Below, piece after piece: positions 10,254-19,215 of a stretch of 64,000 nt of DNA. The translations under genes and the position numbers were made by a program. The stretch is from Caulobacter sp. S45 (GTDB taxonomy: Bacteria; Pseudomonadota; Alphaproteobacteria; Caulobacterales; Caulobacteraceae), in assembly GCF_009765965.1 (NCBI RefSeq), contig NZ_LMUL01000014.1, positions 1,358,127 through 1,422,126 of the forward strand, read 5' to 3'. The stretch's first letter is position 1; every line of letters starts with the position of its first letter. The notes under the pieces are model-generated. The model searched no databases. It was not told the origin of the DNA and worked only from the letters and a program-made list of their open reading frames with translations.

Positions 10254-11288
10254 TCAGGTCGCGAGCTGCTCGAAACCGCATTGGCGCGCCGCCTTGTCCG
10301 GCCGCCAGCGAAGCAGGCGCGTGCCGTGGCGAAAGCGCTCGCCGGTGACCTGGTCGAAGGCTACTTCCACCACCAGCTCCGGCCGCAGCGGGCGCCATTG
10401 GGCAGAGCGGGCTGTTGCCCACCGGCTCGGGCCGCCGGGGGCCTTTCCGGTGAAGCCCGGTGGCTCGATCATCGCTTCGAGCCGCTCGGTAAGCGCCGGC
10501 CGTTCCGCCGCCGACAGGCTCGAGGTGAACCCCACGTGGTGCAGCAGTCCATCCCGATAGAGCCCTAGCAGCAGGGAGCCCACCAGCTTCGTCCCCTCCC
10601 CGTACCGAAACCCGCCGACGATGCAGTCGGCGGTGCGGATGCGCTTGACCTTGAGCATCGCTCGCTCCCCGGCGGCGTAGGCCCCGTCCAGCCTCTTGGC
10701 CATCACCCCGTCCACCGATGGACCGCCTTCGGCCAACCACGCCTGGGCCTGGGCAAGGTCCTCGGTGTGCGGCGAAAGTTGCAGCGCGGCTTCCGAGGCT
10801 GTCGCGACGAAGCTGGTCAGGGCTGCGCGTCGGTCCGCCAGCGGCTCGCCGGAGATGTCGCGCCCGCCGGGCGCCGCGAGCAGGTCGAACAGCATGAGCG
10901 TCGCGGGTGTGGCGACCGATAGGCGACGGATGCGGCTTTCCGCCGGGTGCAGCCGCATCTGCAGGGCGTCGAAGGCAAAGCCCTTGTCGCTCGCCACCAG
11001 CAGCTCGCCGTCCAAAACGAACCGATCCGGCTTTAGACAACGAAGCCGCTCAACCACTTCTGGGAAGTACCGCGTCAGCGGTTTGCCGGACTTGGCCTGA
11101 AGCAGCACCGCGGCGCCTTGGCGGAAGGCGAGGCAACGAAAGCCGTCCCATTTGGGCTCATACGTCCAGCTTTCTCCCTGCGGCAGGGCTCGCGCTAGCT
11201 TGGCCTCCATCGGCTCTAGTCCAGGCGCGATCGGCAAGGCGTCGAAATCGGCCCCGGACACAGTGGGCATCGAGTCTGTTCGGATCAT
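10254..11288 (-). CDS. ATP-dependent DNA ligase
   Basis: 344 residues. The adenylation motif I is YEPKWDGFRCLAF (Lys nucleophile in KxDG). Further motifs are FVLDGELL (III), DGVMAKRL (IV) and MLKVKRIRTADCIVGG (V), followed by an OB-fold C-terminus. The size fits a stand-alone LigD-ligase-domain or LigC-like enzyme without polymerase or nuclease domains, used in NHEJ-type or stationary-phase repair. No ku gene is in this window. ATG 11288 has GGAGG 7 nt upstream; the longer open frame to 11525 overlaps the preceding gene and is rejected. It lies 34 nt after the decarboxylase, probably the same operon. Confidence 0.9.
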   Translation of the reverse strand: MIRTDSMPTVSGADFDALPIAPGLEPMEAKLARALPQGESWTYEPKWDGFRCLAFRQGAAVLLQAKSGKPLTRYFPEVVERLRCLKPDRFVLDGELLVASDKGFAFDALQMRLHPAESRIRRLSVATPATLMLFDLLAAPGGRDISGEPLADRRAALTSFVATASEAALQLSPHTEDLAQAQAWLAEGGPSVDGVMAKRLDGAYAAGERAMLKVKRIRTADCIVGGFRYGEGTKLVGSLLLGLYRDGLLHHVGFTSSLSAAERPALTERLEAMIEPPGFTGKAPGGPSRWATARSAQWRPLRPELVVEVAFDQVTGERFRHGTRLLRWRPDKAARQCGFEQLAT

Positions 11289-11322
11289 GCACGCCTCCCG
11301 ATCGGATCGCCGCTTGTCCGCC

Positions 11323-12576
11323 TCAGCGGACGGTCGCAAGTCTCGCGCAGAGCGGGATGTTGGAGGCCTGCAAGCTCGGCTCCTGGCCATGGGTGTCAAA
11401 GTAGAGTTCGACACCGGGCCGGAACAGCAGACACATGGTCGAGCCCCCGAAGTGAAACATGCCGATCTGGTCGCCCTTGCCGACGTGCTGGCCCTCATAG
11501 ACCTGGATGTCGCAGGTGGAGACATCGCCCATGCCGACCGGCATGAAGCACATCAGGCCGATGGCGGGGTTATCCGCCTCGATGAAGATCAAGCCCCGCG
11601 TGGCGATTTCGGCGAGATAGCCCTGGGACTCCGTCGGCCCCGAGGGATCGTCCGCTTCGCTCAGCGTCTCGGAGTAGTAGGTCCCCGGCTGGAGATAGGC
11701 CTTCACCACTGTCCCGCTCACCGGGGCGTGCCACCGATGATAGCTGAGAGCGGACAGATAGGCCTGGTAGGCGGTCCCGCCGACGAACTCCGGCGCAAGG
11801 CTGTCGCCGGCCAGCATATGCTCCAATGAGTAGCGCTGGCCCTTGATCCAGAAACGATCCCGACGCGCAATCCCAGTGGCGATGCGGTAGGGCGCGGCCT
11901 CGCAGGGATTGACGATGATCGCGTCGTCATTCGGCGATGAGACCGGCCGGACACCCGGCCGAAACTGGCGGGTGAAGAAGTCGTCCCACGACTGGAAACC
12001 CTTATGCGGCGCGGTCGGATGGCAGAGGAAGTCCTCATCGAAGTGAGGCATGTCCTGCAGGGCGTCCTTGCCGAACCAGCCCTTGTGCGGGTCGTCGTTC
12101 AACACCGCGCGGGAGTCCGGCGAGGTCAGGAACCGCCCCCACGCGTCCAGCATCGCCTTGAGATGACCGTTGACCTTCGCGTTCAGGAAGGCGGCGAACC
12201 CCGCCGGCGTCCCCATGGCGCGGTCGAGGATGGCGTTGAACGGCACGCCGACGACGCCGCTTCGGTTGTACTCCGGCGCCCGAGTCAGGAGCACGTCGAA
12301 GAGGCGCAGCAGGGTCTTGTAGTCGCGGACCTGGGCTTCGCCCGCCGCTTCGTCCGCGTAGGGCGCCTTGTTTGAGGCCTGCTCGAACATTTGGTGAAAG
12401 AGCATGTAGACCTCGGCATCGCCTTCGATGAAGGCTTCGAAGCGCGCGATGACAGGATGTAAGGGGCGGTGGGCCTGGATGCTGTCCTTGATCAACTCCT
12501 GGAGCCACGCCCGGTGAACCTCCGGATCGGACGGCAACCAGCGAACGCCTCGATGATGCTTGTGCGCGTTTTTCAT
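11323..12576 (-). CDS. Pyruvoyl-dependent decarboxylase of PSD/PsiD family
   Basis: 417 residues. The N-terminal ~150 residues match the extra domain (PF12588 type) found in fungal PSD-related L-tryptophan decarboxylases (PLHPVIARFEAFIE, TRAPEYN, GFAAFLNAKVNGHLKAML, AWGRFLTSPDSRAVL). The C-terminal phosphatidylserine decarboxylase core has QSWDDFFTRQFRPG, YHRWHAPVSGTV, FIEADNPAIGLMCFM and the self-cleavage motif FGGST (Ser ~379), which generates the pyruvoyl group. The layout is closer to PsiD than to housekeeping Psd. The substrate (Trp or another aromatic amino acid, or PS) is not provable here. ATG 12576 has AAGGGG upstream. Divergent from the GNAT gene. Confidence 0.88.
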   Translation of the reverse strand: MKNAHKHHRGVRWLPSDPEVHRAWLQELIKDSIQAHRPLHPVIARFEAFIEGDAEVYMLFHQMFEQASNKAPYADEAAGEAQVRDYKTLLRLFDVLLTRAPEYNRSGVVGVPFNAILDRAMGTPAGFAAFLNAKVNGHLKAMLDAWGRFLTSPDSRAVLNDDPHKGWFGKDALQDMPHFDEDFLCHPTAPHKGFQSWDDFFTRQFRPGVRPVSSPNDDAIIVNPCEAAPYRIATGIARRDRFWIKGQRYSLEHMLAGDSLAPEFVGGTAYQAYLSALSYHRWHAPVSGTVVKAYLQPGTYYSETLSEADDPSGPTESQGYLAEIATRGLIFIEADNPAIGLMCFMPVGMGDVSTCDIQVYEGQHVGKGDQIGMFHFGGSTMCLLFRPGVELYFDTHGQEPSLQASNIPLCARLATVR

Positions 12577-12694
12577 AAGACCCCTTGAGCAACTCGGCTC
12601 CGCCGGCGCGTTGATCCTTTCGGTCAACAACGCCGACGGGCTGGGAGCGATGCCGCGCGACAGCCGTAGCGGGCCGTATAGGAGGCGTTCGATC

Positions 12695-13210
12695 TTGATT
12701 GGGTTTCGATGGCGACCGTTGAGAGAAGGCGATCTGGCAGGTGTCGCGCGGATCGCGGCAATGGCCTTTCCTCAGCACTACGAGGACCCGGCCTGCTTCG
12801 CCGAGCGGCTCGCGCTAAGCCCCTCCTGGTGTTTCGGGCTGGAAGACGCGGCTGGTGCGCTCAAGGGCTACCTGATCGCCTATCCCTGGCCGGTCGGGAC
12901 CATCCCGCCCTTGAATGCGCCCCTTGGGGTCCTTCCCGAACAGAGAGACGCGCTCTTCCTGCACGACCTTGCAATCCATCCCGCCGCAGCCGGGACGGGC
13001 CAGGCGCAGGCGATCCTTGAGCGCGTCGTCGAGGAGGCCCGCAACGCGGGGATCGGCGTTATCGCGCTCATCGCGGTCAACGGCACGGCCGACTTTTGGC
13101 GACGCCAAGGTTTCACCGTCGCCGACACAACGCCAGCGCTGGAGTGGAAGCTTGCGAGCTACGGCAAGGGCGCGCGCTACATGCTGCGCCCTGCCCGTGG
13201 CGTCAGGTGA
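12695..13210 (+). CDS. GNAT-family N-acetyltransferase
   Basis: ~171 residues. The GNAT core is visible: RPLREGDLAGVARIAAMAF (beta1/alpha1), FLHDLAIHPAAAGTGQAQAIL (acetyl-CoA loop, an R/QxxGxG/A variant), GVIALIAVNGTADFWRRQGF. The best start is TTG 12695, with AGGAGG 8-9 nt upstream. ATG 12650 would add a basic 15-residue leader without a better ribosome site. It is divergent from the PsiD-like decarboxylase, with only 118 bp between starts, so amine acetylation downstream of the decarboxylase is a possible role (inference). Acceptor unknown. Confidence 0.8.
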   Translation: MIGFRWRPLREGDLAGVARIAAMAFPQHYEDPACFAERLALSPSWCFGLEDAAGALKGYLIAYPWPVGTIPPLNAPLGVLPEQRDALFLHDLAIHPAAAGTGQAQAILERVVEEARNAGIGVIALIAVNGTADFWRRQGFTVADTTPALEWKLASYGKGARYMLRPARGVR

Positions 13211-13363
13211 CATAGCCCTTCTGAACGAGGCCGCAGCAACGCCGCCAGGGCGCTTCGCCAGCCGTGAGGCGCAGACGCCCTCGCGGATAGGCGCTATGAG
13301 ATGCGCGGGTTGACTGCGCGACGGCTGAGGTTGAACGCCGAGCTGCCGCAGGTCGGCTCCGCG

Positions 13364-14453
13364 CTACGTCGGCCCGTTCAAGAGCAGCTTCTGCACGCGC
13401 CAGTTCAAAATCTCCGCAACCCATAGGGTGGTGTCCGTGGGACAGGCCATCTCGTGAATCCAGCCAAACTTGCCCAGTGTCTTTCCGGCTCCGCCGAGGA
13501 CGCCGGTCACGGCGCCATCCAGCTTCAGCCGGTAGATGCGCCCTGGGAAGGCGTCGGCCACATAGAGGGTTTGACTGGGGGAGATACAGATCGCCCAAGG
13601 CGCCCCTGGCTGAAAGGTCTTTGCGGCGCTGTCGTCGGTATCTGCGGGGCCGATGGCCGGTTTTGCGTTCGGTGGCGGCGGAACATCGATCGTGAACTGG
13701 CGCACAAACCGACCCTTCCCGTCGAAGACCTGGATGCGGCGGTTTCCCCGGTCGGCGACGTACACCTGACCCTGCGCGTCTATGGCGATGTCATGGGGAT
13801 TGTTGAATTGGCCCGGCGCGCTGCCGTGGCTGCCCCAGCTCGTCAGCCAGTCGCCGTTACGGTCGACCTTAGCCACGCGGGCGTTGACGTAGCCGTCCGA
13901 AATGTAAGTGTCGCCCTGGGCGTCCCAGGCCACGTTCGTGGGTTGTCTGAAGCGGCCATCGACGGCGGGCTTGTAGGGCTCGCCCTTGTGATCGGGACCG
14001 CCTGGATCGGCGGCCTCCTGCTTGCGGCCGAACACCATGGAGACCCGGCCGTCTGGGGTGAATTTGACGATGGTGTCCGAGCCTTTGTCGGTCGCCCAGA
14101 TGTTGTCCTGGGGGTCGACGCGGACGGCGTGGGCGAATGACCACGCGTAGAGGCCGCGCCCGATCTCCCGCAGAAATCGTCCGTCGGCGCCGAACTCGAG
14201 CAGCTGAGCTTCCGAGGCCGCGAACGCAGACCCTCCCGTATTGCCGCCCCGCGAGAAGACGAAGACGTGCCCCTGCGAGTTGACCGACACGCCAGTGGCC
14301 TCTCCGAAATTCATACCGTCCGGAAGCGTCAGCGGGTGCGGGACCGACACGTAGGGAATCTCGGGGGGGGGCCTGTGGCTGCGCGCTGGCCATGGGCGCT
14401 AGCGCGGTAAAGCCGACAACGGCCAAAGCCCCTCTTAGCGTCGAAGCTGACAT
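13364..14453 (-). pseudogene. Secreted NHL-repeat beta-propeller, frame broken at a C9 tract
   Basis: The first ~30 residues form a Sec signal peptide (ALAVVGFTALAPMASAQ) starting at ATG 14453 after GAGGA. Coding then meets nine consecutive C's (complement of 14363-14371). With nine the frame is lost. With eight it runs directly into VSVPHPLTLPDGMNFGEATG and a six-bladed NHL propeller (PTNVAWDAQGDTYISDGYVN, FNNPHDIAIDAQGQVYVADR, GKFGWIHEMACPTDTTLWVA). Such proteins resemble the peptidylglycine amidating-lyase fold, but no lyase activity is implied. The alternative downstream GTG 14350 would give an unexported product. Sequencing error, phase variation or decay are all possible. Confidence 0.75.
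14363..14371. repeat. G9/C9 homopolymer tract
   Basis: Nine G on the plus strand (nine C in the coding strand of the NHL gene), located exactly between the signal peptide and the propeller. A change of one base switches full-length secreted product on or off. Confidence 0.8.
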
Positions 14454-14745
14454 CGTAATTCCTCAGGCTGACGCGGCGCTCGCCGTCGCCCGTCCAACCT
14501 GAACCTTCGCCTGTCCCTACCGTTCCCACGGCGACAATCTTGCGACCTAGCGGACGTCTTCTTGGGCGCTCCTGAGAGCCGGATCTCCTGACATCCGGGC
14601 CGCCGCCGGTCGGTAGCGCGCGCACGACGCAGGTCAGATGCAGAGCGCGCGACGTTGATCGGTGTGCGCGAGCCGCCTTTGAGGTTGTTTTTCGGCATGT
14701 AGCCGGGAGCCTCTTTCTTGAGCGGCGTCCCCGCTCGCCGTCGGG

Positions 14746-15333
14746 CTAGGCGGTTTGCAGCAGGGCGAACAGCGGCCGGGTCAACCCCTTCATGACCTCC
14801 CGATCGGGGGTGACCCGCGCCAATACGCGGAGCCCCAGCAGAGCGCCAAGGAACAAGCGCGCCAGATCGGCGGCAGGCTGTTTCGTCTTGATCGTTCCGT
14901 CCGCCTGACCGGCGGCGATGGTGTCGCGCAGGTAGCTTTCGATCCGGTTGAACACCGCGATCACAGCGCTTTTGAAGTCGGCGTCGTGTGGCGCGACATC
15001 GATCGCGGTGTTGACGACGAAGCAACCCTTGTAAAATCCATCCTGAAGGGCTTCTTCGATGATGGCGTCGAAGTATTGCGTCATCGCATCGACGGGCCGA
15101 GCTGGGCCGTCAAAGATTTCTTCACAGCTCAACATCGCAACCCGGATGTACCGGTCCAACACAACGCGATAGAGCGCCCGTTTGTCGCCAAAGGCATTAT
15201 AGAGGCTCGCGCTCGTGATCTTGGCGTCTTCGGCCAGGTCGCGAATTGAGGTCGCGTCGTAGCCGTTCATCCAAAAGCGTTGGGTCGCGGCGTCGAGCAC
15301 CCGGTCTTCGTCGAATTCTCGCGGGCGGCCCAT
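14746..15333 (-). CDS. TetR/AcrR-family transcriptional regulator
   Basis: 195 residues. The N-terminal helix-turn-helix (GRPREFDEDRVLDAATQRFW, ATSIRDLAEDAKITSASLYNAFGDKRALY) is followed by a ligand-binding helical domain with the common GCFVVNTAIDVAPHD segment. It is divergent from the epoxide-hydrolase-like gene, with ~160 bp between starts, and most likely represses that gene and/or itself. Two 12-bp AT-rich direct repeats lie in the gap. Confidence 0.9.
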   Translation of the reverse strand: MGRPREFDEDRVLDAATQRFWMNGYDATSIRDLAEDAKITSASLYNAFGDKRALYRVVLDRYIRVAMLSCEEIFDGPARPVDAMTQYFDAIIEEALQDGFYKGCFVVNTAIDVAPHDADFKSAVIAVFNRIESYLRDTIAAGQADGTIKTKQPAADLARLFLGALLGLRVLARVTPDREVMKGLTRPLFALLQTA

Positions 15334-15376
15334 CCGTCTCTACTCCATCCTCACCCCGGCAACGCCGGCCCCAAAG

Positions 15377-15421
15377 GTTTTAACACAGTCGCCCTAAAAT
15401 CCCTATTGCGTTTTAATACAG
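15377..15421. promoter_or_regulatory. Direct repeats, candidate TetR operator
   Basis: GTTTTAACACAG (15377-15388) and GTTTTAATACAG (15410-15421) repeat with a 33-bp (three-turn) spacing in the divergent TetR/hydrolase spacer. Each is followed ~8-10 nt later by a TAAAA block. The element is AT-rich in GC-rich surroundings, consistent with operator and promoter function. Assignment is by position only. Confidence 0.4.
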
Positions 15422-15493
15422 TGGTTTTAAAACTCTTGGCGCACGCTCCGCTCAGCGCCCCGCAGCAGACACTGGCCTTCAACGGAGTTGAAC

Positions 15494-16374
15494 ATGCCCG
15501 ACCCCAGTCATTTCGATGGAATATTCCCCTTTCCGCCCATGTTCGAAACGCGAGGGATCGATACGAACGGCGTGACAATCCATGTGCGGGCCGGCGGCGG
15601 CGGACCCGCCGTCGTGATGTTGCACGGGTTTGGAACGACGGGGGACATGTGGGGTCCTCTGGCGGAAACCCTCGTGAAGGATCACACGGTCATCGTGCCG
15701 GACCTGCGGGGCCTCGGTCTGTCGTCGAAGCCGGAGGGCGGCTACGACAAGAAGACTCAAGCCGAAGATGTGGCGAACGTGTTGGACGCTTTCGGCGTCA
15801 GCCAGGCGGACTTGGTCACCCACGACATCGGCAACATGGTCGCCTTCGCCTTCGCGACCGCGCGCCCTGACCGCGTGCGCAGTTGGGCTCCGATCGACGC
15901 GCCGCTGCCGGGCGTCGGACGTGGGATCAGATCGCTCAGGACCCGTCGATGTGGCAGTTCGGGTTTGGCGGTCGGGATATGGAGCGGCTCGTCGCCGGCC
16001 GCGAGCGGATTTACTTGGACCGTTTCTGGAATGACTTTTCCAAAGACCCGACGCGGTTCGACGAGGCAAAGCGCCGGCACTACGCAGCGCTCTACGCTCG
16101 GCCAGGCGCCATCCGCGCGGGGTTCGCCCAGTTCGCAGCCTTCCGTCAGGACGCCATCGACAGCAAGGCGTTCCTGGAGCATGGAAAGCTTTCAATTCCG
16201 ATCTTGGCTCTTGGCGGCGAGGCGGCGTTCGGCCCGATGATGGGGATCGTGATGCGCTGCGTAGCCACCGACGTACAGGACGCCATCATTGCCGATTGCG
16301 GCCATTGGATTATGGAAGAGCAGCCCCTCGCGACCACTAAGCTTGTCGTGGATTTCTTGAGCGCCCTATCCTAG
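15494..16374 (+). pseudogene. Epoxide hydrolase/haloalkane dehalogenase-like protein, frameshifted
   Basis: An alpha/beta hydrolase of the Asp-nucleophile class. The oxyanion motif is VMLHGFGTTGDMW, the nucleophile elbow VTHDIGNMVA and the cap WDQIAQDPSMWQFGFGGRDME. The catalytic His is in CGHWIMEE. The first ~140 codons and the rest are in different frames. The slip at ~15917-15921 (GGACGTGG) equals loss of one C from GGACCGTGG, which restores GVGPWDQ. ATG 15494 has GGAG 6 nt upstream. All catalytic pieces survive, so either the decay is recent or this is a base-call error. Confidence 0.8.
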
Positions 16375-16401
16375 CGACCCGGGCTCTGGGGGTCCTGCGC
16401 C

Positions 16402-17445
16402 CTATCCATCGCTATCGGAGCCGTCTTCGCCGGCTCCGCGCCGAAACCGAGAAAAGCGACGGCGATAGTCCGAGGGCGTCAGGCCCACGATATTGTGGAA
16501 GACCCGGCGGAATCCTCGGACATCGTGGTAGCCGACGTTTGCCGCAACCACGTCGACCGGTGATCGCGAGAACTCGAGCATTTCCCGAGCCCGGCTCATC
16601 CGGAGGCGTTGCTGATACTCGGTCGGCCGCATGCCCGTCGCTTGTACAAACCGGCGGAGGAACGTGCGGGGCTCCAGGCCGGCGTAGTGGGCGCTGTCGG
16701 CGACTGCGACCGCACAATCGCGCTGGGCCGACAGCCACTGCTGCACCTTCAGTATGGCGGCGTCCCCGTGCTTGGTTCGCGGCTCGAAGCCACTGTAGAA
16801 TCGCTGCTCCCGACCGGGCAGGTCAACGTTCATGTAATGGGCGGTGTCGTGCATCACGGCCGTTCCGAGGAATCGCTCGGTCAAGCGCAGTCCGAGATCC
16901 GCCCACGCCATGGCGCCCCCCGCGGTCAGGACGTCGCCGTAGTCGATGACCATATGGTCGGATTCCATGAGGACGTCGGGAAACCTCGAGGAGAATTCGT
17001 CGGCAAACGACCAATGGGTCGTCGCCTGGCGGCCGGCCAGAAGTCCGGTCTTGGCCAGCATGAAGACGCCGCCGCAGACCGCGGCGAGGACGATCCCTTC
17101 GGCATGCCTCGCGCGAAGCCACTCGATCAGTGAGCTCTCATGCTCCGCTTCGGCGATCGCTCGGTGGTTGTTCGGAATGATGACGACGCTGAGCGCATGG
17201 GGCGGCCCTGGGCAGCTGTCGTAGCTGCAGCGGATCGTCTGCGCCTCGTCATCGCTCAGCCAGTGGGTGATGCGGACGGGAGGCGCCGCATCCGCGTCCT
17301 GGCGCTTCGCGGCGAACGCAGATGCGTAGGTGAAAAGATCAGTGAGGCCGTACAAGCCGCCCTTGGCGGTGCCAAGGTCGTGCGCTAGCGCGACTTCAAG
17401 ACGAGGCGTCGTGGCTTTGACAGTTTGAGCCCCCACCTTTGTCAT
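16402..17445 (-). CDS. GlxA/FtrA-type AraC-family regulator (DJ-1 domain + HTH)
   Basis: 347 residues. The N-terminal DJ-1/PfpI-like domain carries LAAVCGGVFMLAKTGLL (nucleophile-elbow-like Cys) and DVLTAGGAMAWADLGL. The C-terminal double helix-turn-helix has LEPRTFLRRFVQATGMRPTE, DVVAANVGYHDVRGFRRVF and GLTPSDYRRRF. This architecture senses small metabolites and activates catabolic genes. It is divergent from the dienelactone hydrolase gene, with 64 bp between starts, so it probably controls the hydrolase pair. Confidence 0.88.
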   Translation of the reverse strand: MTKVGAQTVKATTPRLEVALAHDLGTAKGGLYGLTDLFTYASAFAAKRQDADAAPPVRITHWLSDDEAQTIRCSYDSCPGPPHALSVVIIPNNHRAIAEAEHESSLIEWLRARHAEGIVLAAVCGGVFMLAKTGLLAGRQATTHWSFADEFSSRFPDVLMESDHMVIDYGDVLTAGGAMAWADLGLRLTERFLGTAVMHDTAHYMNVDLPGREQRFYSGFEPRTKHGDAAILKVQQWLSAQRDCAVAVADSAHYAGLEPRTFLRRFVQATGMRPTEYQQRLRMSRAREMLEFSRSPVDVVAANVGYHDVRGFRRVFHNIVGLTPSDYRRRFSRFRRGAGEDGSDSDG

Positions 17446-17509
17446 ATCCGTCCCTAGTGGTCCTGACCTAGCGCCCTAACCTATCTTCAAAAGGCTGATC
17501 GAGGGCAGT

Positions 17510-18220
17510 ATGGACCAGACGATCACGATATCAACGGAAGGCGGGGAATTCCTCGCCTACGTCGCAAGACCCGCCAAGACGCCCGCTCCAGCCGTCGTTG
17601 TTCTTCACGAGGTGTTCGGCGTCAACGCGGACATTCGTCAGACCTGCCGCGAACTGGCGGACCAAGGTTTCATTGCGATCGCTCCGGAGCTGTTCTGGCG
17701 ACAGGAGCGCGGGGTCGATCTCAATACCTGGTCGGATGAGGAGTGGAAGAAGGGCATCGCCCTCTACACCGCCTACGATCGCGACACCGGCGTAAGGGAC
17801 GTCGTCGCCACCCTGCGCGCCGCGAAGCGGCTGGAGGGCGCGGGCGGCAAAGTCGGCGTGATGGGCTTTTGTCTTGGAGGGCTGATGGCCTACCTCACCG
17901 CCGCCCGCCACGACGTCGACGCTGCCGTCGCCTATCATGGCGGTGACACGGAACGGTATCTCGATGAAGCCACCGGCATCACCGCGCCCTTGCTAATGCA
18001 CCTCGCCGAGGAGGATGAGTTTATCAGCAAAGACGCCCAGGCTCAGATCAAGGCGGCGCTCACAGTCGTGCCAAGCGCAACGGTCTACAGCTATGCGGGC
18101 CAGAACCACGCCTTCGCGCGCCACACCGGGCTGCATTACAACGCGGAGGCGGCCGCGCTCGCGAACGGACGGACCTACGCCTTCTTAGCTGAGCATCTCG
18201 GTTTGCATCGCGCAGCCTGA
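17510..18220 (+). CDS. Dienelactone hydrolase family protein
   Basis: 236 residues, cytoplasmic. Catalytic Cys121 in GFCLGG, Asp in LAEEDEFI, His in GQNHAFARHTG, plus the substrate-binding HEVFGVN segment. Classical DLH opens dienelactone to maleylacetate, but many homologues act on other esters. The start has a GAGGGCAG site. It is followed after 66 nt by another hydrolase, likely one transcript under the GlxA-type regulator. Confidence 0.9.
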   Translation: MDQTITISTEGGEFLAYVARPAKTPAPAVVVLHEVFGVNADIRQTCRELADQGFIAIAPELFWRQERGVDLNTWSDEEWKKGIALYTAYDRDTGVRDVVATLRAAKRLEGAGGKVGVMGFCLGGLMAYLTAARHDVDAAVAYHGGDTERYLDEATGITAPLLMHLAEEDEFISKDAQAQIKAALTVVPSATVYSYAGQNHAFARHTGLHYNAEAAALANGRTYAFLAEHLGLHRAA

Positions 18221-18286
18221 CTGAAGCGCCGGCGCGCTCACGGCCAGCGTAACACCACATTCGACACGGACGAGGGGAACGAAACC

Positions 18287-19117
18287 ATGGCCAGCAGCAC
18301 CTTCATCACCGAGGACGGTACGGAAATCTTCTACAAAGACTGGGGGACAGGACAGCCGATCGTGTTCCACCATGGCTGGCCGCTTAGCGCCGACGATTGG
18401 GATGCGCAGATGCTGTTCTTCCTCGCCGAGGGATACCGGGTCATCGCGCACGACCGTCGCGGCCATGGACGCTCCACCCAGACCGATCTGGGGAACGACA
18501 TGGACACCTATGCGGCGGACAGCGCAGCATTGGTCGAGCATCTCGACCTCAAAGACGCCATCCACGTCGGCCATTCGACCGGCGGCGGCGAGGTGATCCG
18601 CTATGTGGCGCGCTATGGCGGGAACGGCCGTGTCGCCAAAGCCGCGATCATCAGCGCGATCCCGCCCGTTATGGTGAAATCGGCGAGCAATCCCGGCGGC
18701 ACGCCGATTGAGGTCTTCGATGGCTTTCGCAGCGCCATGGCGAACCGTACGCAGTTCTACCGCGACGTCCCCGAAGGCCCGTTCTACGGATTCAATCGGC
18801 CTGGCGCAAAGGTCAGCCAGGGCATTATCGACAATTGGTGGCGACAGGGGATGATGGGCGGGACGAAGGCCCATTACGACTGCATCAAAGTCTTCTCTGA
18901 GACCGACCACACCGAGGACCTGAAGCAGATCACCGTCCCGGTGCTGGTGATGCACAGCGAGGACGACCAGATCGTGCCCTTCGCCGACGCAGGGCCGCTC
19001 GCCGCCAAGCTCCTCCAGAACGGCACGTTGAAAGTGTACAAAGATTTTCCGCATGGCATGCCTACAACGCATGCGGAGATTATCAACGCCGACCTGCTGG
19101 CCTTCATCAAGACGTGA
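18287..19117 (+). CDS. Alpha/beta hydrolase, non-heme chloroperoxidase-like
   Basis: 276 residues. Oxyanion region [21 protein letters not shown], nucleophile Ser97 in GHSTGGGE, Asp in HSEDDQIVP and His in FPHGMPTTH. This is the cofactor-free haloperoxidase/esterase subgroup. These enzymes hydrolyse esters and form peracids, and the physiological substrate is usually unknown. Starts after GAGGGGAACGAAACC. Confidence 0.9.
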   Translation: MASSTFITEDGTEIFYKDWGTGQPIVFHHGWPLSADDWDAQMLFFLAEGYRVIAHDRRGHGRSTQTDLGNDMDTYAADSAALVEHLDLKDAIHVGHSTGGGEVIRYVARYGGNGRVAKAAIISAIPPVMVKSASNPGGTPIEVFDGFRSAMANRTQFYRDVPEGPFYGFNRPGAKVSQGIIDNWWRQGMMGGTKAHYDCIKVFSETDHTEDLKQITVPVLVMHSEDDQIVPFADAGPLAAKLLQNGTLKVYKDFPHGMPTTHAEIINADLLAFIKT

Positions 19118-19215
19118 GGTCGGACGGACGACGCTGGAACCGACCAGAACATCTGCGCCCACCGTGGCCCGTGACCCGCGTATGGGCTGGTCGCGCGTCC
19201 TGCTGAGACCTGGCC

